From Chalciporus piperatus (Eukaryota > Basidiomycota > Agaricomycetes > Boletales > Boletaceae), in contig JBBPTG010000019.1 of the NCBI GenBank assembly GCA_038093975.1, forward strand, positions 1 to 64,000: 64,000 bases of DNA, read 5' to 3'. The position numbers and the translations under genes are program-made. A model generated the notes under the pieces. It saw only the letters and a list, made by a program, of their open reading frames with translations. It ran no database searches and had not been told where the DNA came from. Below, one piece after another: positions 9,601 through 20,562 of the stretch (its first letter is position 1; every line of letters begins with the position of its first letter).

Positions 9601-12010
9601 TTGCGCCTCTGACATGGCGGGCTTTCCTGCCGTTCTCTTTCGTAGAGCCTTCCCAAGTTCGACAAGGCGATTGACAATCGCAGCAGAGGCGGCATCGCGA
9701 ATACCGGATTGGCTAACCGCCTTACTGACTTTGTCTGTTCCGCCAGAGAGCTTGGACAGCTCGATCTGTTGTTTGATTTCAGCACGAGTTTCTTCAGGCG
9801 TACGCAACTCGCCCGACTAAGTCAAGGGCGTCAGTCAGGTTCGGCACGGGATACAACCACATACCTGAAAGATCTCGCTGTATCCTTTGTCCATTTTCTT
9901 CTCTGCGGTAGTACCACCAACCGTGCACGTGCGGCAAAAGTAGTTACACCGAAGTCCACCATGGCTACACTCCTCAGCCTGCATTGGATTGTCGCTCGCA
10001 AGAATCAGATGGTACGGAATGAGCATAACCTCCTCCTGATGCTTGACATCAAATGCTATGATGCCACTATCAGTCGCTTTTCTTGTAAACGAGCATTATT
10101 CAGTATAAAATGAACAAACATACAAAAATTAACTTACTCGATGCAGTCTTTGATACCTTGCATGAGTTCCATTGGAGATGCATGCGGTGAACCCGATATA
10201 AACCGAATGGTGAATTCCTTCTCTAGCATCTCTCGCGGTAGCAAGGCATTCGACATGTAGACCACGTGATGCTTGTTCCATTGCTTTGAAATGTTGCCCG
10301 AGACGTCGTCCATGAATACGATGAGGGGAACAGTGTAGACCATCCGCCCGCCGGACTTTTCCCGTAAAGGGTTTGGCATTAGACGAGAAAAGGCAGTGGA
10401 GGAAGCTATCGACGGTTCAGAAGCTCAGACATTCTTGCGTGTTCAGGATAAAATAACCAACCTGTGAATTTGATGCCGGACGGTCCATTTCGACGCTGGA
10501 GGTCTACGAACGTGTTGGAAAATGTTGAAACTGGAACGATGACCATCTCTGGGTCAACTGCAAAACCCTCCTGTGAAAATGAAATGAGACACATAGGCGA
10601 AACGATCTGAGGCAGAAACCAACCATTGTCTTCGTAACTTTGTGTCCAAGAGCAAAAATCTCTGGCTCCGCAGCTTCTCGTGCCGACATTCGTGCTTGAA
10701 AGAACTTTTTGGGTACAAAATATTGACCCGTGGTTTGTTGGAGAAGCTCGTCGACAAAATAGACAGAGCGGTCGACACGGACACATGGAGGCGCGAGACC
10801 GTCAGGAAGGTCGTGAAGCATTTTACTTCCATGGTGAACCTGGGACATGCGACCCTGTCCGTCCTCGGGATATTCTTGCATTGCAAATCGCGTAAGGGGA
10901 TTTGCAAAATCCTATATGATGATAGATATCGGGAGCGTCAAAAGGGCTGCTCAAATAGACTATTTTACTTACCATGGCAATCACCTTGGAGATATTATTT
11001 AGATAGAACACGCTTCCTGACAGCGTCGTTGTTTTCTCAGTGGGGCTTCCAAGAAGCTCCATGAATCGTTCCTGCATTTTCTTCACGGCATACATGGAAG
11101 GCACCTCTGGTGCACCGAGTTCCTTCGCCCAGTGCAGGATTGCGGCCTTTTGCGCATGCGAGAACCTCAGTCGAGGTGAACTGAACAGAAGATGAGTCAG
11201 GAATTCCTGAATGTTGTCAATATAAAGTAACAATGAAACGATATCTATACGTACAGGCATTGTCTTCCAGGGGTATAGCGGTTCCTCAGGGGAAACATCC
11301 ACAGCTGTCTTCGACCTAGTGCGATGAGAGGCCCTGCTAGCAATCGCTAGTACCCACCCTTTAATGAACAGATAATAAAGAATTGATCAAATGCATACCG
11401 TCAAGATCTATGCCGTAGTCGGAGAGTATTGCCTCGAGATTTGGAGCAGAATCTGCTTCATCGTCTTCTTCGATGCCGAGTTCATCTTCTTCAGGTGGGA
11501 GGACACTGGAAAAAAGTGATTCGCCTCTCTCTATTCTCTGCTGCATCTCCTCGAAGTAGTCGTCCACAAAGATGGTACGTTCTGCCTGGAACTCTTCCCA
11601 AAGTTGGCTTAGCGGTACCGCGGCATCTGGGGAATTTCCATCACCAACGTTGGATGCCGTCGGCGGGGTCATATGATGCTGCGTCATTGGTGACTCGTCC
11701 TGCATCCCAAATGATGCAGGCAAAAAATCAGCGGGGCGCCCGACTCTAACTGGCGGAGGCCCCATTCCTTGCTTCTCTTTTGCTTTCTGAAGATTTCGCA
11801 CATGCTTTTTCGAATTTGCGTGTTCCGTAGCATGAGAGCGGCGTATGGGTTTGTGGTTAGAAGCAGGTGGGCAGACTGTACAGATAACATGATGTGGGTC
11901 ATTCTTAACCTCCGTGAATGCTACGAAATGAATTAGACTCGGTAGAGCCTATTAATCAATATTTCCATACCATTGGGATCAAGAAGGTGAGGTTTTGAGG
12001 ACCTGGCCAT
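6697..12010 (-). CDS. Large Tnp2/CACTA-like (Plavaka-type) transposase-related protein with repetitive tail
   Basis: Roughly 1,500 aa, about eleven introns, all joins in frame with no internal stop found. The start MARSSKPHLLDP at 12010 is separated by an intron from a BED/C2H2-like zinc finger (CTVC ... HATEH ... KKH). Then come an acidic segment, a domain with PLIVFMDDVSGN, the motif ILASDNPMQAEECSHGG followed by CNYFCRTC, then HTILLGIVKYFWGQT, and KPKFHFLLHLP ... YSTERYESFNHVFR. The order Cys-cluster, H-x-x-L-H-like helix, then KPK-H ... ER-E matches Tnp2-type transposases; the assignment is by motif order and is inference. A conserved QHDC ... RQER ... YILNTHSLHNY segment follows. The last ~360 aa are a basic patch (KTRRKGKAKTKS) and Ser/His/Asn/Pro repeats. 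The 51-nt segment 8227-8277 is a probable intron that is a multiple of three and open. Confidence 0.72.
7090..7830 (-). repeat. Coding tandem repeats in the tail of the transposase-like protein
   Basis: The tail holds two ~50-residue units beginning STTAIAADSG / STTAMAAGSG, each with the exact string LNQSRLSSRDL. These are followed by about four shorter units of the form ASNF-x-PSN-x-FNH ... HAFHPG ... SSS-x-HHG. The DNA repeats are equally clear: recurrent TGGAAAGCATGAG and GAATGGGTTGGAAGG strings on the plus strand. Such units suggest expansion by slippage or unequal exchange. Confidence 0.85.
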
Positions 12011-12165
12011 GCAACAACACCTGCTGAATCGAGCTCGCCGGTGGTGCCGGTGAATGCACACTGCCTGAATGAATTTGGTGGGTCACGTGACCCAAAAGCG
12101 TACTTATATTTCGCCGCACTCTTTGGCAGGTTCTACTTCCAACTTCCACTGCTCTCACTTCAATA
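12011..12165. promoter_or_regulatory. Divergent promoter with 14-bp CACGTG palindrome
   Basis: Only 155 bp separate the divergent start codons at 12010 (minus) and 12166 (plus). At 12080-12093 lies the perfect palindrome GGGTCACGTGACCC, which contains a CACGTG E-box core, the type of site bound by bHLH factors such as Cbf1-like proteins. A TTATATT element lies near 12104. Shared regulation is inferred from spacing. Confidence 0.5.
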
Positions 12166-12872
12166 ATGTCGACTATCATCAATGTCAAGACAATTCCCCG
12201 CCCACATGGATTTTCCCTCAATGATCTCCAATTCTCTGTTTGTTTCCACGGGAACGTCTTGATTCAAGAGCTCCCCGAACTTATTGTATGTTGACCTGTG
12301 ACTGGCCAAAAATCATGTTACCGACACTGTTTCAGCCAGTGCAAATCTCCGTTCGAGTCGAAGACAAGTGGGCAGCGTTATTGCCTGCTGTACATGCCAC
12401 CCCCAAAGCTGGCCTCACCCACAATGGACCCTTGACCCCCGTGTGTTCTGTCTCCTCGTGGATTCCTACACGTGCTCATCTTTAACAGGCACTGTTTCCT
12501 TTTCTCCCTCTCCAACAGCCAATGGACACATGCCAATGGCAACAGCTGGCGAAGGACATCGAGCGGGGCCTGTTAGCAGACCCGCACCTCAACAACTCTT
12601 ACCCAGAATATTACTTTGTGATGCGCGAGCTGTTTTGGATGGCGTTCGTCGCCGCGTTTCCCATGTTCCCTCATGGTAACTGGCCACTCTGGGACTCACA
12701 GATTCCAATGGAAGGGGAGTTTATCTCACGTTGGGTGTTGAGGGATTCTGCGATCTCCGATGACGAGGTTGATCTGTCTGATACGCATTATGATATAGCT
12801 ATTCAGCAATTGGTCTGGGAAGAATTCATGACCACTGTTGAGAGGGCACTATTGATCCCTGCTACGTACTGA
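12166..12872 (+). CDS. Hypothetical protein, 202 aa
   Basis: Function not recognised. Three exons, 12166-12285, 12336-12440 and 12489-12872, join without a frame break from MSTIINVKTIPRP to a C-terminus ending ALLIPATY. No signal peptide or membrane segment. The middle is Trp/Asp-rich (CQWQQLAKDIERGLL, FVMRELFWMAFVAAFP, HGNWPLWDS) and looks like a folded helical domain. It is transcribed divergently from the transposase-like gene across a 155-bp promoter. It might be an accessory ORF of the same element, or an unrelated host gene; nothing in the sequence decides this. Confidence 0.65.
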
Positions 12873-14650
12873 TTCTGTTGATCTCTTGTGTGTCATGTAA
12901 ATATGCTCGCAATCATTTGTTAACACCTGAATGTTATTACTGTACTCTTTGTGCATCATAACCTGCTGTTTTCGTACAGTGTGATGACGTCACCGCAAAT
13001 TTTCTTGGAATGATTGGGATTCGTCACGTGCTCGAGAATTTTAGCAGTGATCTAATCTATCTATACTATTACTGTCCTATTACACGCTTCATACCCACAT
13101 CTTCCAAACCATGTTTTGAACTTGAAGGCTGCAGTCAGCTCTTTTGTCGGCCCATTAAATTGCGTGAGCGTCACTCAAGAGATGGTGCTATGCCGCTTTC
13201 ATAGACAGGTTCGATTATCGATTTTCGTGTCCTAACCACGTAGCCTTAATTTTACTACCCTAGCTGTTGACACCCACTTCCCCGCCGCTCTTACACACTG
13301 ACGCTCTGGCATCGATACCGCGTTCATTGATGGCACTGGTGTATCAAGACCGTCAGCGCGTAGATTCGTGCACTTCTTATTACTTAGCCGTCAAGTCGAC
13401 CTGCATCCCATGTTAAAATTCCGAGATCAAAAATGAGCTCTTCCTCAGGCTGGAGACAATCGCAAAATTCGGGAGAGAACGACCAAAGTGGTAAACTCGT
13501 ACACTCGTCAACTGTAGTATGTCATCCTCACCCGTGTTTAGACTCCTGAATGAAACAGGTTGCTTCTCTGGTTCGTCGATATTCATGGCGGGCACCCATC
13601 CAGGGGGCAGACAAGCTTGGTGAATGCCTCGGCAGTTCGCTGAAGTGCGACATACGTCTACCTCGCCGCATCCTGTACCTCACGAGGACCCCATCGGACA
13701 TGCTCCAACTCCCTTCATCGATGTTCGAGTCCCACGGCAACATCTACAAGCCTGGTCATGTAGTTGATTACTCGCCGGGTGAATATGGAGAGACCGAGGT
13801 CCCATGTGCCAGCTCATGCTGAGCAGTGGGATGGTCACCCCCAAGCGACCTTCAATAGAGGAGCTGGATGCTAGGAAGGATGCTGCATTATAATACACAC
13901 ATCGTTAATCTATACTGCATTGCACTATCCTCGCGAGGGAGCTTGAACCCACCAAGTAATCGACCAGCCCTGGCAAAGCAATACTTTCACGAACGACGAC
14001 AGCACAACTAGATCATCTACAGGATGTCATTATTTAGTGTACTATACGGCAGCCTTGTGCAAGCAGGCACGACAAATCGCATGATTCGTGCATGTCCAGA
14101 GTGCGGTAGTCGTAACGAACACGGATTACCATTTGTACATAAAAATTGACGGTTGAGCATGGATTAGATGGTCAAATGGGAGGCATTGAGCACGCCGTCT
14201 GACAGTGCCAATAACCTGAACGGGGAAAGGATGTTCAAACAATGTATTGGAGGTACCCTAGACATGTTGGTCAGACATTACTATATCACGGTAGTGCAGT
14301 GTCCTATCATGACCATCTGCACAACCCTGGGGTGTGAGGTGCTCTAATTCGTTATCTGCATATGCTTCGGACGCTCTCGTAACAAATATTCAATATCAAG
14401 TTCCCTATGTTACAGAGATAATCTCCTCGACGCCATACCCCAAACAGTGCACAAATCATCCCAAACATATTGCGCGTATGTTCACATCGCGGCCCATATA
14501 TGTATCAGTGGTGATTTCCGGCAATCGTCTGCTCCCTGTAGGCTTCATTTTGCAGTGTATCTTATCCGTGTGACGTAATAGAGGCCGAGTTGCCTGGATA
14601 ACCGCAAGTGTTGTGCTGCTGCGAGACATTTCAGTATCACTCGCGCTCAG
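12873..14650. other. Gene-poor region, no intact gene
   Basis: About 1.8 kb without a supported gene. A short open segment ending near 13894 on the plus strand encodes a protein-like C-terminus (MVTPKRPSIEELDARKDAAL then stop). I could not join it to upstream exons, so it may be a gene remnant. The rest shows no codon structure, tRNA or repeat. Confidence 0.5.
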
Positions 14651-16080
14651 ATGGAGAACGACAGCGTTTTCGAAACACCATTCATCCCATCAGAATACGA
14701 CCTGCAGTCTTTGGCAGAACTTGTTGGTGAACCATTGTCTAGTACTCATCGCTCAGCCTCGCCACTCAGGAAACGTGCTCGTCCAAGTCGGCGCGGCTCA
14801 GCCTCAAGTCTGGGCACTATGGACACTTCCAAATCCAGTCCCATAACAACGCAAGAACCAGACGTACCATCTGGCAGGGACCCAAAGTATTACTTTGTCG
14901 ACGGGAGCTGCGTGTTTCGCGTCGGGAATACCCTGTTTAATGTATGATCTCTCAGTGTTTCTGCACATGTCAGGTCAATGATCATTCGTGTAGGTTCATC
15001 CCAGTATTCTATCAGCCGATTCTTCTTCCTTCAGCACCTTATTCACCCTTCCTCAGGGAAACATTCCCGTAGAAGGCATGTCAGACGACAATCCAATCGT
15101 CCTGCATGGTGATACACCCGAAGAGTTTCGCAATTTCCTGTGGTCCCTATATGCCCTGTGAGTACTTTCTCTTTCTCCCATTTCTCCCACCTATCTGTGC
15201 ATGATCAACTAGTCCACCCGATATTATGATCGGCCGGGGTCAACGTCTCGACCTCAATCGTTTTATTGATATCGCTAGAGTGGCGAGCAAGTACTCTTTC
15301 AAGTCGATCGAGACCTGGGCCTTGGACGCAATTCAAGAATTTATTGAGAGGAAACCTTCTCCTCTACTCGACGCCATCCCCATCGGATTCTCCACTAACT
15401 TCACCCCATCCACATTCCTCGAGAGCAAGCACCAAATATCGCGCCTGGCACAACTTGCGCAAACATGCAACCACGCCAATCTGCTGGAAACTGTGATCAC
15501 TCTGCTACGGCAACTCATGTCAGCGTCACCGCATTTTTCCTACCTAGCAATGTCACTCGCGGATGAACTCAACCTCAGGGAATTGCGAGGTCTCGCATAT
15601 ATGGAAGTCCTGCAAAGGTCTGTGTTTGTATGCGGCCGTGATGAAAACGGCAACAAACTCGTGGAAGGTGATGTTCACGAGAGTGCGGATGGATTGGACT
15701 GCCTCGTCGTCAGTCCTGTACAGCAGCTTCGCTTGCTTTCTGGTTTCCACCGCCTGTCCAAAGCATGGGAGAAGTTACGTGCGGTTCCCGTACATTTCCA
15801 GCATGCCCCTTCTTGCGGAACGGCCTGGCATCAGCACAGCTGCACTCAGAGCTGGTCAGATTTTTGGAAGGAGAAGACACGAGCGGACGGGGTGCTCGCT
15901 CTCGGACCAGCCAATGTGCTTGGCAAGCTGCAGGTTATCTGGAAAGAGTTCGACAGGTTGGGTTCTGCGACGTACATGCACCACGAGTGCAAGACGGTGG
16001 CGAGGCGTGCCATCCAAGACACCATCAAGGGTATCAACGATTCTCTCCCAGATTTTTTCCGTGAAACTGGTGAACATTGA
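14651..16080 (+). CDS. BTB/POZ domain protein
   Basis: Basidiomycete-type BTB protein, 440 aa, from exons 14651-14941, 14994-15157 and 15213-16080. After a Ser/Arg-rich head with a basic patch (SPLRKRARPSRRGS), the BTB fold begins at about residue 75 with YYFVDGSCVFRVGNTLFNVH and continues through SSSFSTLFTLP, IVLHGDTPEEFRNFLWSLY and FIDIARVASKYSFKSIETWA. The C-terminal ~250 residues are helical, with a cluster of Cys/His (HAPSCGTAWHQHSC). BTB domains mediate dimerisation and cullin-3 or transcription-factor contacts. The specific role of this fungal family is unknown. The second intron sits inside the BTB domain at LWSLYAL. Confidence 0.85.
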
Positions 16081-16240
16081 TCTTTACTCGTGGATCTCCG
16101 TATGTAGCATTACATGACAATATTAATCCTATTATCTTTCGACTCTCGGGGCCTCTGTATTGGTATACCTATTTAACTTGTCCTGCTGTCGTTACTTACA
16201 CCAGTCGCTATCGATACAATCCAACATACGCTTCATGTGT

Positions 16241-16837
16241 TCACATTTTCTGTTTACCCTTCACAACGGTGTCCTCGTAATTAAACGATTCATCTTTCGA
16301 TACCTCACGACGTTCCTTCTTCCATGGTCCGTCCGATACTTGGTGGATATCTCCTGTGGACATTGACATCATGTTGCGCATCAGATTGTCGATTTTGTCG
16401 TCGGACGGGGGTTGATTCAAGCCTATCTGTGATCCTCGCCGGAGTGTCTGCAGGAGTAACTCCTCTTCCTCTAGATGTTGGATGCGAGACCGTAGCCCTC
16501 GAAGGATCAGCTCGGAAAACACTGCGTATGATCAGCTCGAGAAATATGCTCAAAGCATGGTCGACCAACTTTTCTCCTCCATCTGATTTTGGGGTGGGGG
16601 TTGAACCAAGACGGAGTATGATCTAAGCTCTTCCTCGATCCTCGGACCGTCCAACTTGAGTCCCGAGATCACTTGCTGCTCGAACGCCTGTTGACTTAAC
16701 TCCCAGTCATCCTTTGGAGTTTCGTCCGGTCCATAAGCTGTTCCCACTGAACTAGCGGGTGATGGTACGCGGATGACAGGTGAGGCATAGGCCGGATCGC
16801 CGAAATGCATGAGGGGGACGTTGGGCATTGTGGTCAA
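16241..16837 (-). CDS. Hypothetical coiled-coil protein, 182 aa
   Basis: Function not recognised. Two exons, complement(16570-16837) and complement(16241-16521), with a 48-bp GT-AG intron, give 182 aa from MTTMPNVPLMHFGD to KGKQKM. The central part (LILRGLRSRIQHLEEEELLL) is a predicted coiled coil. The N-terminal third is Pro/Ser-rich and the C-terminus is charged. It converges on the BTB gene (160 bp between stops) and faces away from RNR1, whose start is 258 bp upstream. Confidence 0.7.
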
Positions 16838-17095
16838 GGGACAGAATTAACACCGACAAATCGCGAATTGCTGGTTGTAATCGGAATAGTAACCCGTCTA
16901 CACCGTAGTGGCCTGACACGAAACACGACGCGATTTGACCAAATTGTGACATCGTTGATGAGCGCGACTTGTGACAATCAGTCACACGCAATCCCTGCTT
17001 AAAATCGTCACGACGCGTCTTTTGCCTCCTTCGTCTGTTCCACCATCTTCACGGGTCCAAACTATTTTCACTGACTCTATATTGTACTTTCACTC

Positions 17096-20000
17096 ATGGC
17101 GTACGTCTTCAAGAGAGGTCAGTCCTTGCGAACGATCCCTAAGTGGCCGAAACTGATCGCAGTATCATCAATGGCTTACCCCTACAGATGGGTAAGTGGC
17201 TCACCAGACGCGACGCGACGCGTCTCGCTTATCCAATTCCTTCTAGTCGGAAGGAGACTGTACAATTCGATAAGGTAGATTATGCATCGCGCCTACCATG
17301 ACCATCGTGCTCAGACATGTGGCAGATCACTGCCAGGGTGAACAAGCTCTGTTATGGCCTCGATATGGATTACGTCGATCCCATCGAGTAAGTCTGGACC
17401 TCTGTCCTTGATGTCCCATATTCACCCTGCATAGGGTGGCGAAGAAAGTGATCGCTGGTGTCTACCAAGGCGTCACCACCGTTGAACTTGATGTCAGTGG
17501 CTGTGCGCTCCATCCACGTTATTATGACTTGACGTCGCGTTAGAATCTTGCCGCAGAGACCGCTGCCTACCTAACAACGAAACACCCAGATTATGCTGTC
17601 CTCGCCGCGCGTATAGCGATTTCTAACCTCCACAAGGAAACCAAGAAAAACTTCTCAGCAGTGATCAAAGATCTGTACGAGTACAGTGAGTTGATTAGGG
17701 ATGTTAACCGAATTCAGAATTCACGTTTTCCTAGTTAACCCCAAGAACGGGAAACCTGCTGGTATGATCTCGGAAAAGACATACGGGGTGGTCCAAGAGC
17801 ACGCTGCTACCCTTGACTCTGCCATCATTTATGACCGTGACTTCAGCTACAATTTGTGAGTGATAGCTGATCGGCGTTCTACACTTACTGAACTGGTCTT
17901 CGTAGCTTTGGTTTCAAGACCCTCGAGAGGTCATACCTCCTTCGAATTAATGGTCGTGTTGCTGAGCGCCCTCAACACATGATAATGCGCGTAGCCGTTG
18001 GCGTTCATGGCGACGATATCCCGCGCGTCTTGGAAACCTATAACCTGATGTCTGAACGTTACTTTACCCACGCATCACCAACACTTTTCAATGCTGGCAC
18101 GCCGAATCCACAACTCAGCTCCTGTTTCCTCGTTTGTATGAAGGATGACTCAATCGAAGGCATCTACGACACTCTGAAAACATGTGCCATGATCAGCAAG
18201 ACTGCCGGTGGTATTGGTTTGAGCATCCACTGCATTCGGGCTACAGGGTCGGTGGATCTCAGACGATTTATGATAACCGTACCTTATACCTTCTCCTCAG
18301 ATCCTACATCGCAGGTACCAATGGCTATTCAAATGGTATTGTGCCTATGCTTCGTGCCTATGATGCCACTGCACGTTACGTCGACCAAGGTGGCAACAAG
18401 CGTCCCGGTGCTTTTGCGATTTATTTGGAGCCATGGCACGATGATGTGTTTGACTTCATCGACCTCAGAAAGAACCACGGCAAGGAGGAAGCTCGTGCTC
18501 GTGACCTTTTCTATGCACTTTGGATCCCTGATCTCTTGTATGTCATTTTATTGTCGATGTTCGGCATGAGATTGAAGCGTCTACAGCATGAAACGTGTGG
18601 AGGCTAATGAAGATTGGTCCCTCTTCTGTCCCAATGAGGCCCCTGGACTGGGTGACTGTCATGGGGAAGAGTTCGAGGCTTTGTATGAAAGGTATGAAAG
18701 AGAGGGTCGCGCGCGCAGGGTCGTTCCTGCTCAGAAACTCTGGTACGCTGTCCTAGAGGCTCAGATTGAGACCGGTGGGCCCTTTATGGTATACAAGGAC
18801 TCTGCCAACCGTAAGTGCGTCCATTACCCTTTGAAATTGTCGCCTTAATTTCCATCCAGGCAAGTCGAACCAAAAGAATCTTGGCACGATCAGGTCTTCA
18901 AACTTGTGCACGGAGATTATCGAGTACTCTGCTCCTGACGAGGTCGCTGTGTGCAACCTCGCTTCTCTCGCCCTTCCCACCTTCATCTCCAACGGCCAAT
19001 ATGACTTCCAAAAGCTTCACGATGTCTCCAAGGTCGTCGCCTTCAATCTCAACCGCATCATTGATGTCAACTACTACCCCGTGCCCGAGGCACACAGATC
19101 GAACACGCGCCATCGCCCAATCGGCCTTGGCGTACAGGGTCTAGCCGACGCCTTCATGATTCTCCGTCTTCCTTTCGACTCTGCCGAAGCTCGAGAGTTG
19201 AACTTGAAGATCTTCGAGACAATCTACCATGCCGCCCTTGAAGCTAGCTGTGAGATGGCCGAGAAGGAAGGTCCTTACGAGACTTTCCGGGGTAGTCCAG
19301 CAGACCAAGGTCAACTTCAGTATGATCTTTGGGGAGTCACGCCTACGGACCTCTGGGACTGGACGTCTTTGAAAGATAAGATTGCTCAACACGGGTTGAG
19401 GAACTCGCTCTTAGTTGCTCCCATGCCTACTGCGTCAACGAGTCAAATCCTCGGCTTCAACGAGTGCTTTGAGCCATATACTAGGTGAGCCTTCCGATGT
19501 CTGCATGAGCTACCAGGAGCTGAAGAGATAATCAGCAATATCTACACTCGTCGCGTCCTCGCTGGAGAATTCCAAGTTGTGTGCCCATGGCTTCTAAGGG
19601 ACCTGGTCGAGCGTGGTCTCTGGAACGATACAATGAAGAACATGATCATCGCGCACAACGGCTCAGTAGCCAACATTCCCACCATCCCCGACAACGTCAA
19701 GGCGATCTACAGAACGGTTTGGGAAATCAGCCAAAAGAAAGTCATCGACATGGCGGCAGACCGCGGTGCCTTCATTTGCCAAAGCCAGAGCTTGAACATC
19801 CACTTGCAAGCTCCAACTCTTGGGCAACTTACGAGCATGCACTTCTACGGGTGGAAGAAGGGGTTGAAGACCGGCATGTACTACCTGCGCACACGCCCCG
19901 CTGCTCAAGCTATCCAGTTCACGATTGATCAAAGTACCCTTAAGGCTGCCAAGAGCATGGAGAACGCGAACGCTCGGGCTCCGGAAAGGAGCGGCAATGG

Positions 20001-20256
20001 TATCCCTACTCCTTCGACATCACCTTCTCCTGTTCGCGGGCCCGCTCGTGGTCCTGCGACAGCTTTTGTTGCAACCACACAGTCCCTTGCCTCTTCTAGT
20101 TCCGCGCCAGCGGCTACCTCGAGCTCGGTAGGGAATACCGAGCTCGATCCTGAGTATGCTGCAGCACTCCAACGCCAGAAAGACCGTGAACTTGCGGAAG
20201 CCACGTTGCAGTGCTCTCTTGAGAACAAGGAGGCGTGTCTGATGTGCTCCGGCTGA
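17096..20256 (+). CDS. RNR1: Ribonucleoside-diphosphate reductase large subunit
   Basis: Catalytic R1 subunit of class Ia ribonucleotide reductase, reducing NDPs to dNDPs in the cytosol. About 850 aa over about a dozen exons. The N-terminal ATP cone starts [18 protein letters not shown] and is assembled from exon 17096-17117, a 4-nt exon 17188-17191 (ATGG) and exon 17247-17274. Active-site parts are visible: the redox Cys in LSSCFLVC, the Asn/Cys/Glu triad in SNLCTEIIE, and VCNLASL. Allosteric and core motifs include [27 protein letters not shown] and [18 protein letters not shown]. The C-terminal swinging tail ends CLMCSG with the expected Cys pair. A Ser/Pro/Ala-rich linker (~100 aa) precedes the tail. 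The gene converges on RPL17. Confidence 0.97.
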
Positions 20257-20562
20257 GCATCTAGTTAGTGCTGCTGGGAGCTAGTCATTTTATTCTATCT
20301 TGAATTGTTCCTTTGTCTCACTGTATGCTTGTCCTCGTCGTGCATTCTCATCTTGTAATAGCCTACGCAATTGTTGTATTCGTAATTAATAGATCGTACG
20401 CTTTGAACCGAATCAATATGATTGGGGTGAATTGATTGTCTAAGATCTCACATCTCCAGCGTGCAAAGACTGTCAGCTGCATTAATGGGAGAATGATCGT
20501 CATAATCACGGAAATCGTGTCAGGCATCATAGCATAAGCCGCATGGTTGTGTACATATCATA
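20257..20562. other. Convergent 3' region between RNR1 and RPL17
   Basis: Holds the 3' untranslated regions of the two convergent genes. It is T-rich after the RNR1 stop. No other feature seen. Confidence 0.6.

Noticed and set aside
6697..12010. Retrotransposon (reverse transcriptase) identity for the large gene
   Set aside because: No YxDD, RNase H or integrase motifs and no long terminal repeats; it has many introns and Tnp2-like motifs.
13550..13822. 90-aa plus-strand frame as a gene
   Set aside because: No splice context, no recognisable motif and a composition like the surrounding non-coding DNA.
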